Of a stretch of 64,000 nt of DNA, positions 58,123-64,000 are shown one piece after another. Origin of the DNA: Phyllobacterium sp. 21LDTY02-6 (GTDB taxonomy: Bacteria; Pseudomonadota; Alphaproteobacteria; Rhizobiales; Rhizobiaceae). The position numbers and the translations under genes were made by a program. How positions within the stretch are numbered: the first letter of the stretch is position 1; each line of letters begins with the position of its first letter. Where the stretch lies: assembly GCF_023554255.2 (NCBI RefSeq), contig NZ_JAMJWD020000003.1, positions 496,001-560,000 of the forward strand. The letters are read 5' to 3'. The notes under the pieces were generated by a model that was given only the letters and a program-made list of their open reading frames with translations, searched no databases and had not been told where the DNA came from.

Positions 58123-59751
58123 GTGACCGAGCGAAAATCACCCTTGGCGCCATTCAAGCATGAGACGTTCCGCACCATTTGGTTCGCCAGTCTCTCCTCC
58201 AATTTCGGCTCGCTGATACAGTCGGTCGGAGCAGCCTGGATGATGACGACCATATCGAGCTCCGTCGATATGGTGGCCCTCGTCCAGGCATCCACGGCGC
58301 TGCCGATCATGCTTTTCTCGCTCGTATCCGGCGCGCTTGCGGATAATTTCAATCGCCGTCGTGTCATGCTCACGGCGCAGTGTTTCATGCTCGCGGTCTC
58401 GGTGCTCCTGTCTGTTTCCGCCTATCTCGGGCAGATCACGCCCTGGCTTTTGTTGACGTTCACCTTTTTGCTCGGTTGCGGCACCGCCCTCAACAATCCG
58501 TCCTGGCAGGCATCGGTAGGCGACATGGTTTCGCGCGACGATCTGCCGGGGGCCGTGGCGCTCAACAGCATGGGCTTCAACATGACCCGGAGCGTTGGCC
58601 CGGCCATCGGCGGCGCGATCGTCGCGGTGGCAGGCGCGGCGGCTGCCTTCGCCGTCAATACGTTGAGCTATCTGCCGCTGATATTCGCCCTGTTCCGCTG
58701 GCAGCCTCGATATGATGCCAATCCGTTGCCGCGGGAAACGCTCGGACGCGCCATTTCGGCCGGGTTTCGCTATGTCGCCATGTCGCCGAACATCGTCAAG
58801 GTCATCTTTCGCGGCTTTGTGTTCGGCCTTTCCGCCAGCGCGATACTGGCCTTGCTGCCGCTCGTCGCGCGCGACCTGATCAAGGGCGGGCCGTTGGCCT
58901 ATGGCGCATTGCTCGGCGCATTCGGGATCGGCGCGATCGGCGGGGCGCTCTTGAGCACGCGGCTTCGCGAATCCCTTTCCAGCGAGTCGATCGTCAAGCT
59001 GGCATTCCTGGGCTTCGCCGTCAGCGCCGCGATCACTGCATTGAGCACCAGCGCGATATTGACGAGCGCTGCACTGCTTCTCGCCGGAGCCTGCTGGGTT
59101 CTTGCCCTGTCGCTGTTCAATGTCACGGTACAGCTGTCGACCCCGCGCTGGGTGGTGGGCCGGGCGCTGTCGCTTTACCAGACGACGACCTTCGGCGGAA
59201 TGGCCGGAGGAAGCTGGCTCTGGGGGGCCGCGGCAGCAGAAAACGGGGCGGAGTGGGCGCTGCTCGCATCGAGCGTGGTGATGATCCTCGGTGGTCTGGT
59301 CGGTTTGCGCTATGCCTTGCCGGAGTTCAGGTCGCTGAACCTCGATCCCTTGAACCAGTTCAGCGAACCATTGCTGGCACTCGACCTCAAACCGCGCAGC
59401 GGGCCGATCGTCATCATGATCGACTATGTCATCAAGGAAGAGGATGTCCCCGAATTTCTGCAGATGATGGCCGCCCGCCGCCGCATCCGCATCAGGGATG
59501 GCGCCGGCCACTGGGCGTTGATGCGCGACCTCGAAAACCCAATGGTCTGGACCGAAAGCTACCACACGCCGACCTGGGTCGAATATGTGCGCCACAATCA
59601 GCGCCGCACCAAGGCGGATGCAGCCGTGGGCATCCGGATCAGGGCACTGCATCAGGGGCCGGACGAGCCGAGGGTCCACCGCATGATCGAGCGCCAGACG
59701 ACGCTGCCGCACGATATCGCCGCCCACAAGACACCGATCGACATGTCGTGA
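58123..59751 (+). CDS. MFS exporter with C-terminal cytosolic domain
   Basis: 542 residues. The first 400 form a twelve-helix major facilitator of the EntS/DUF894 type (FRTIWFASLSSNFGSLIQSVGAAWMM in part; ADNFNRRRVML is the loop 2-3 motif). The remaining 130 form a soluble antibiotic-monooxygenase-like ferredoxin fold (IDYVIKEEDVPEFLQMMAARRRIR in part). GTG start at 58123. Substrate unknown. Confidence 0.9.
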   Translation: MTERKSPLAPFKHETFRTIWFASLSSNFGSLIQSVGAAWMMTTISSSVDMVALVQASTALPIMLFSLVSGALADNFNRRRVMLTAQCFMLAVSVLLSVSAYLGQITPWLLLTFTFLLGCGTALNNPSWQASVGDMVSRDDLPGAVALNSMGFNMTRSVGPAIGGAIVAVAGAAAAFAVNTLSYLPLIFALFRWQPRYDANPLPRETLGRAISAGFRYVAMSPNIVKVIFRGFVFGLSASAILALLPLVARDLIKGGPLAYGALLGAFGIGAIGGALLSTRLRESLSSESIVKLAFLGFAVSAAITALSTSAILTSAALLLAGACWVLALSLFNVTVQLSTPRWVVGRALSLYQTTTFGGMAGGSWLWGAAAAENGAEWALLASSVVMILGGLVGLRYALPEFRSLNLDPLNQFSEPLLALDLKPRSGPIVIMIDYVIKEEDVPEFLQMMAARRRIRIRDGAGHWALMRDLENPMVWTESYHTPTWVEYVRHNQRRTKADAAVGIRIRALHQGPDEPRVHRMIERQTTLPHDIAAHKTPIDMS

Positions 59752-59842
59752 CGGTCAGGAATTCGTAACCGTAGCGTGCGGACAAGCGACGCAAGCCGGT
59801 CGGCGCAGGAAGGCAATCAATCGGACTTTGGTGCCGCCAATG

Positions 59843-61084
59843 TCAGATCTGGGCAAGACGGTCGAGATGGGTGCGGATATGCGAAGCCTCCGCCGCGGTA
59901 TTCGCCAGCGCAATGGCGCGGTTGAATGCCTCGCGGGCTTCTCCCTCCCGTCCGAGCTTCACCAGCAGGCCACCCTTCAACCCGAAATAATGAAAATAGC
60001 CGGAGAGCCGGTCTTCCAGCGGCTCGATGAGTGCAAGCGCTTCTGCCGGGCCGCGCGTCTTGGATATGGCGACCGCACGATTGAGCGTGATCACGGGCGA
60101 GGGCGTCATGCGTTCCAGCGCAGCATAAAGAAGATCTATCTCCTCCCAATCCGTGTCCTCGGCCTTCTCGGCGCGGGCGTGAAGCGCCGCAATGGCGGCC
60201 TGAACCTGATAGGGACCCGGGCGCCTGTGACGCATGGCCTTGTCGATCAGCGCCAGGCCCTCGTTGATCGCTTCCCGGTTCCATAGCGCCCGGTTCTGGT
60301 CTTCCAGGAGCACGATATCGCCATTGGCGTCGAAACGGGCCGCGGCCCGGGCGTTCTGCAGGAGAAGCAGCGCGTTCAGGCCCATGATTTCCGGTTCGGA
60401 CGGGAACAGCCGCAGCAAAAGCCGCGCCAGCCGGATGGCTTCGTCGCAGAGCGGAAAGCGGGCCTTCTGCTCTTCGCTGTTGCCGGAATAGCCTTCGTTG
60501 AAAATGAGATAGACCATGGCCGCCACCGCCGCCAGGCGTTCGGCGCGCTCGATGGGATCCGGCGTCTCGAACGCCACGCCGCCAGTGCCGATCCGGCTCT
60601 TGGCGCGGGTGATCCGCTGCTCCATGGCACTTTCGCCGACGAGAAAGGCCTTGGCGATCTGCTTCACGGAAAGGCCGGAGACGATGCGCAGCGCGACGGC
60701 GATCTGTTGCGTCGGCGGCAGGTCGGGATGACAGCAGATGAACAACAGCCGCAATATGTCGTCGCGATAATCGGCATCATCGATGCGGTGGGCGACTGCC
60801 GTCTCATTGTCTTCCAGATCTGACAGGATCTCCTCCGGCGGAAGCGGCTGCTGCTTTGCCTGGCGGCGCACGCCGTCAATGGCGCTGTTGCGTCCGACAA
60901 ATATCAGCCAGGCCGTCGGGTCCCGCGGCGGCCCGTTCTTCGGCCAGTTCTTGAGTGCGCGCAGACAGGCCTCCTGATAGGCTTCTTCGGCAATGTCCAG
61001 ATTGCGAAAATAGCGCAGAAGTGCACCCACCGCCTGTGGGCGTGCCGCGGTAAGGGCCGCTTCGATCCAGTTCGAATCCGTCAT
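59843..61084 (-). CDS. ECF42-type sigma factor with C-terminal TPR-like domain
   Basis: 413 residues: sigma-2 and sigma-4 regions in the first 180 (FRNLDIAEEAYQEACLRAL; LSVKQIAKAFLVGESAMEQRITRAK), then a helical DUF6596/SnoaL-like extension (LIFNEGYSGNSEEQKARFPLCDEAIRLARLL in part). In this class the C-terminal domain regulates the sigma factor in place of an anti-sigma protein, and the neighbour encodes a YciI/DGPF protein, as here (ATGA overlap). Confidence 0.93.
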   Translation of the reverse strand: MTDSNWIEAALTAARPQAVGALLRYFRNLDIAEEAYQEACLRALKNWPKNGPPRDPTAWLIFVGRNSAIDGVRRQAKQQPLPPEEILSDLEDNETAVAHRIDDADYRDDILRLLFICCHPDLPPTQQIAVALRIVSGLSVKQIAKAFLVGESAMEQRITRAKSRIGTGGVAFETPDPIERAERLAAVAAMVYLIFNEGYSGNSEEQKARFPLCDEAIRLARLLLRLFPSEPEIMGLNALLLLQNARAAARFDANGDIVLLEDQNRALWNREAINEGLALIDKAMRHRRPGPYQVQAAIAALHARAEKAEDTDWEEIDLLYAALERMTPSPVITLNRAVAISKTRGPAEALALIEPLEDRLSGYFHYFGLKGGLLVKLGREGEAREAFNRAIALANTAAEASHIRTHLDRLAQI

Positions 61085-61452
61085 GTAGTCCTTCCAGGTC
61101 TGAAGATGGAAATTGGCCGGATTTCATAGGAACCCGTCCCCGGATTGGCTTCCGAAAGGTCCCGGGCAACGTCGATTGCGTCGTCCAACGTAGCGCAATC
61201 GATGACGTAGAAACCCAGGAACTGCTCCTTTGTCTCGGCAAATGGCCCATCGATGACAATGGGTTCGCCGCCACCCTTGCGCAGCGTCGTGGCAGCTGTC
61301 GTCGGCAAGAGCCGCGCCACCGGGCCGAGCCGGCCCTGCTTGGCGAGCTTTTCCTGAACGGTAGCGAGGCGCGCCATTACAGTGTCGTCCTCCTCCTTCG
61401 TCCAGGCTCCGACGACGTCTTCCGAATTGTAACAAAGGATTGCATAGAGCAT
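61081..61452 (-). CDS. YciI/DGPF-domain protein, partner of ECF42
   Basis: 123 residues with the YciI fold and the namesake motif in VIDGPFAETKEQFLGFYVID. Genes of this kind are regular neighbours and targets of ECF42 sigma factors; the biochemical role is unknown. First gene of the two-gene operon. Confidence 0.93.
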   Translation of the reverse strand: MLYAILCYNSEDVVGAWTKEEDDTVMARLATVQEKLAKQGRLGPVARLLPTTAATTLRKGGGEPIVIDGPFAETKEQFLGFYVIDCATLDDAIDVARDLSEANPGTGSYEIRPISIFRPGRTT

Positions 61453-61545
61453 AGGAATGTTCCTTTTCTAATAGTAGACGAACAACTATGACGGTTCCCG
61501 ACCACCGGTCAAAAATTATTCTCTGGCGCATGTTGAGGAGACGAT

Positions 61546-62322
61546 ATGAGACAAGCGGAGTGGTCGGCCGAGCAATATCTGAAGTTCGAGGATGAACGCA
61601 CCCGGCCGGCGAAAGACCTGCTTGCCGCCGTTCCCGTCTACGAGCCGGGACATGTGGTCGATCTCGGCTGCGGACCGGGCAATTCCACCGCACTCCTGGT
61701 CGAACGTTTTCCCGGCGCCGCGATCGAAGGGATCGATACTTCCGAAGACATGCTCGCCAAGGCGAGGCAGCGTCTGCCCGACTGCGGCTTTACTATGGCG
61801 CGGATCGACGAGTGGCAGCCATCCGTGCCCGTGGGGCTTCTCTATGCCAATGCTTCCATGCAATGGCTGCACGATCACGAGACGCTGTTTCCGCGGCTGA
61901 TGACTTGTCTGGAGAATGGCGGATCCCTCGCGATCCAGATGCCGGACAATCTCGGCGAGCCGGCGCATCTGGCTATGCGTGAAGTGGCGGCGATGGACCC
62001 ATGGGCACAACGGCTTCACCCGGTTTCAGCGGCCCGCCAGCCGCTTCCGTCTGCCGGGCGATATTACGAGATGCTGAAGCCTTTCGGCCGCCGTGTCGAT
62101 GTCTGGCGGACGATCTACCATCACCCGCTCGCGGGGATCGAAGGCATTATCGACTGGTTCAAGGGATCGGCGCTCGCCCCCTATCTGGCGGCGCTGGACG
62201 AGGCGGAACGGAAAGAGTTCCTGGCGATCTATGCCGGCAAGCTCGCCGAGGCCTATCGCGTGCTCGAAGATGGCACCGTGCTGCTGCCGTTTCCCCGCCT
62301 GTTCATCGTTGCGACGCGCTGA
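61546..62322 (+). CDS. tam: Trans-aconitate 2-methyltransferase
   Basis: 258 residues, the normal length. SAM motif I VVDLGCGPGNSTALL, the acidic EGIDTSEDML, and the typical start MRQAEWSAEQYLKFEDERTRPA, with LYANASMQWLHDH in the middle. It methylates trans-aconitate, a spontaneous inhibitor of aconitase. GAGGAGA precedes the ATG. Confidence 0.95.
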   Translation: MRQAEWSAEQYLKFEDERTRPAKDLLAAVPVYEPGHVVDLGCGPGNSTALLVERFPGAAIEGIDTSEDMLAKARQRLPDCGFTMARIDEWQPSVPVGLLYANASMQWLHDHETLFPRLMTCLENGGSLAIQMPDNLGEPAHLAMREVAAMDPWAQRLHPVSAARQPLPSAGRYYEMLKPFGRRVDVWRTIYHHPLAGIEGIIDWFKGSALAPYLAALDEAERKEFLAIYAGKLAEAYRVLEDGTVLLPFPRLFIVATR

Positions 62323-62370
62323 CAAACGTGCTCTCGCAAAGGGTACGGGTGCGGCGATTGTAAATTATCG

Positions 62371-62425
62371 TATTATATTATAATAGTCGGAACGGGTGCC
62401 GGTGGGTGGAGGACGACCCTCCACC
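62371..62425. promoter_or_regulatory. Palindrome and hairpin upstream of FadR-type regulator
   Basis: TATTATA-T-TATAATA (62371-62385) is a perfect 15-bp A/T palindrome, and GGTGGAGG / CCTCCACC (62405-62412 with 62418-62425, loop ACGAC) is a perfect 8-bp stem. The first may be an operator or promoter, the second the tam terminator or a leader structure. Confidence 0.45.
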
Positions 62426-62448
62426 GCGGATGGAGTGCGGGCGACAGT

Positions 62449-63207
62449 TTGTCAAATAGAGAACTCACCGATTACGATTTTCGCACGACCGGCCAGAGGC
62501 GAACGCATCACGGCCACGTCATGCGCGATCTTGGATTGAAGATCGTCAGCGGCGCCTATCCTGAAAACTCGATCCTGCCGGGAGATACCGAGCTTCTCCA
62601 GCGCTTTGGCGTTTCGAGGACAGTGCTGCGGGAAGCGCTGAAGACGCTGGCGGCGAAGGGGCTCATACAGCCGAAGGCCAAGATCGGGACCCGGGTTCTC
62701 CATCGTTCCCAATGGAACCTGTTCGATCCGGATATTCTTGTCTGGCATTTCGAGGCGGGGGCAAGCGCGGAATTTCTGGCCAGCATCGTTGAAATGCGCC
62801 TCGCGCTGGAGCCGGAAGCGGCGGGCCTTGCCGCCATCCGGCGGACGGATGCGCAATTGGCGACTTTGTTCGGCTGGGTCGAGAAGATGCGGGAGGCGCG
62901 GGAATCCGCTGCCGATTTCGTCCACAGCGACTTGCAGTTTCACATCGCCATCGCCGAGGCGTCGGGCAATCCGTTCATGCGATCGATCAGTGCGCTGATA
63001 GAGGTTGCGCTTGTAACCACGTTCACGATCAGCTCGCCGATACCCAACTCCGAGAGCCATGTTCGCTCCGTCGAGCGGCACGCCGCAATCGCCAAGGCGA
63101 TCGCGGCGGGAGACGTCGAACAGGCGAAAGAGGCCATGCGCGTTGTCATCAACGAGGGCGCTGAACGCGTCCTCGTTGCAGGAAAGTCTAAAGCGGCTTC
63201 ACGCTGA
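62449..63207 (+). CDS. GntR/FadR-family transcriptional regulator
   Basis: 252 residues: winged-helix N-terminus (GDTELLQRFGVSRTVLREALKTLAAKGLIQPKAKIGTRV in part) and an all-helical FCD ligand domain (DLQFHIAIAEASGNPFM). Members of this group control sugar-acid pathways such as galactonate. The TTG start at 62449 is uncertain; ATG 62521 would remove 24 residues while keeping the DNA-binding fold. It converges with, and overlaps by 20 bases, the gguC-like gene. Confidence 0.88.
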   Translation: MSNRELTDYDFRTTGQRRTHHGHVMRDLGLKIVSGAYPENSILPGDTELLQRFGVSRTVLREALKTLAAKGLIQPKAKIGTRVLHRSQWNLFDPDILVWHFEAGASAEFLASIVEMRLALEPEAAGLAAIRRTDAQLATLFGWVEKMREARESAADFVHSDLQFHIAIAEASGNPFMRSISALIEVALVTTFTISSPIPNSESHVRSVERHAAIAKAIAAGDVEQAKEAMRVVINEGAERVLVAGKSKAASR

Positions 63208-64000
63208 AACGCTGCGGTTTCTCCGTCTTCAGGGGATTGCGCAACGGCAGGCCGAATGCCTCGGCCTCGATCTCGAACACATCGCCATCTTCCGCCTTCA
63301 TTCCGTCTGCGAACGAAAGCGTGGCCGTGCCGAACATATGGACGTGCACATCGCCCGGTTGGCGGAAGACCGAATATTTGAAGTGGTGATGCTCGAGATT
63401 GGCGATCGTATGGGACATGTTGGCCTCGCCGGAAAGGAAGGGCTTTTCCCAGATCGTCTTCTTCTTGCGGATGATCCTTGAGGTGCCTCTGATATCCGAC
63501 GGCAGATCGCCGACCAGCAGCTCCGGGCCGATGGAACAGGGCCGCAGCTTCGAATGGGCGAGGTAGAGGTAGTTCACCCGTTCCATCACATGGTCGGAAA
63601 ACTCGTTCGCCAGCGCGAAGCCGAGGCGGAACGGCGTTCCATCCGGTCCGATGATATAGATGCCAGCGATTTCCGGCTCTTCGCCCGCATCATCGGCAAA
63701 CGCGGGCGAAAGCAATGGTTCGCCAGGTCCGGCAAGCATGGAGCCATTGCCCTTGTAGAACCACTCCGGCTGCACCCCGGTCTTGCCGCGCGCGGGCTTG
63801 CCGTTTTCGAGACCCATGCGAAACATCTTCATCGAATCGGTGAGCGTCTCTTCCTTGGCGCTGTCGATTTTCCGGTGCATCGCATCGCGCGTCGAGGCGG
63901 AGCCAAGATGCGTGAGCCCGGTACCCGTCAGATGAACATGTGCGGGATCGGCGGCATCCACCGGCGCCAGAAGCCGACCCTCGGCATAGGCGGCAGCCAC
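63188..64000 (-). CDS. GguC/AraD1-type FAH-family protein, 5' end missing
   Basis: 270 residues are visible and the gene continues beyond the window. The fumarylacetoacetate-hydrolase-like fold shows EPEIAGIYIIGPDGTPFRLGFALANEFSDH (in part) and a metal-site-rich region; the end DVHVHMFGTATLSFADG is typical of the GguC/AraD1 group, linked to pentose or galactose catabolism. The partner regulator gene lies convergent downstream. Confidence 0.85.
   Translation of the reverse strand: MAAAYAEGRLLAPVDAADPAHVHLTGTGLTHLGSASTRDAMHRKIDSAKEETLTDSMKMFRMGLENGKPARGKTGVQPEWFYKGNGSMLAGPGEPLLSPAFADDAGEEPEIAGIYIIGPDGTPFRLGFALANEFSDHVMERVNYLYLAHSKLRPCSIGPELLVGDLPSDIRGTSRIIRKKKTIWEKPFLSGEANMSHTIANLEHHHFKYSVFRQPGDVHVHMFGTATLSFADGMKAEDGDVFEIEAEAFGLPLRNPLKTEKPQRFSVKPL

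Noticed and set aside
58138-59727. 529-residue minus-strand open frame
   Set aside because: Antisense to the MFS exporter; rich in Arg/His/Asp as shadow frames are.
1-64000. CRISPR arrays, tRNA/rRNA genes, insertion sequences, integrases
   Set aside because: None seen by eye; the block is island-like in content but I found no attachment sites or mobility genes to prove transfer.

Overview
The window is GC-rich chromosomal or megaplasmid DNA, densely coded and with AT-rich promoter gaps, from an alphaproteobacterium that is most likely in the Hyphomicrobiales (Rhizobium/Brucella/Mesorhizobium relatives). The reasons are a rhizobial-type type III secretion system (T3SS) in the order known from the nolW-nolB-rhcJ-nolU-nolV-rhcN-rhcQRST clusters, an Omp25/31-type porin, an rkp/kps-type K-antigen export locus, and a GguC-type sugar gene. 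I cannot name the genus. I saw no tRNA, rRNA, CRISPR array, transposase or integrase.

Layout. 1-1371: the end of a sugar-type short-chain dehydrogenase and a tandem PPC-domain protein. 1353-21992: a complete-looking rhizobial-type T3SS. A minus-strand operon (13101 down to 5080) encodes sctC1-ORF61-sctI-J-K-L-N-O-Q-R-S-T, with mostly 4-base stop/start overlaps. A plus-strand operon (13477 up to 21992) encodes a needle candidate, sctD, an unknown gene, a TPR gene, sctV, a Tad/CpaC-type secretin, a CpaD-like lipoprotein, a TadD-like TPR lipoprotein, sctU and an L,D-transpeptidase. 22008-44145: a capsule (group 2/3, Kdo-linked) export and modification locus with kpsC, kpsS, two kpsE paralogues, kpsT, kpsM, an outer-membrane export lipoprotein, several glycosyltransferases, two FkbM methyltransferases, a DUF4214 protein, a Hint-domain protein and a porin. 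An AraC-family regulator is the first gene of the last capsule operon. 44546-48550: small conserved genes and a second giant LysM protein. 48839-64000: ordinary accessory/housekeeping genes (RND pump with TetR, ECF sigma/anti-sigma, BI-1 protein, MarR, lytic transglycosylase, MFS, ECF42/YciI pair, tam, FadR-type regulator, partial gguC).

The most interesting system is the block 1353-48550. It is bounded by two giant paralogous proteins (1944-5054, 1036 aa; 45455-48550, 1031 aa), each with an N-terminal LysM-like module, a long helical body, C-terminal hydrophobic segments and an EF-hand-like loop. Between them lie the T3SS, the capsule genes and an AraC regulator. No recognisable translocator, gatekeeper or needle-length ruler is present, so the giants are my best candidates for secreted or translocon proteins. 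The idea that these parts form one regulon is supported by short sequence elements shared between the T3SS, giant-protein, capsule and regulator promoters. SctU has DPAR where the family has the self-cleaving NPTH motif. The outer-membrane part of the T3SS (secretin, CpaD-like and TadD-like proteins) looks taken from a Tad pilus.

Starts were chosen from Shine-Dalgarno sequences and stop/start overlaps. Functions are by family recognition only; no database search was possible.
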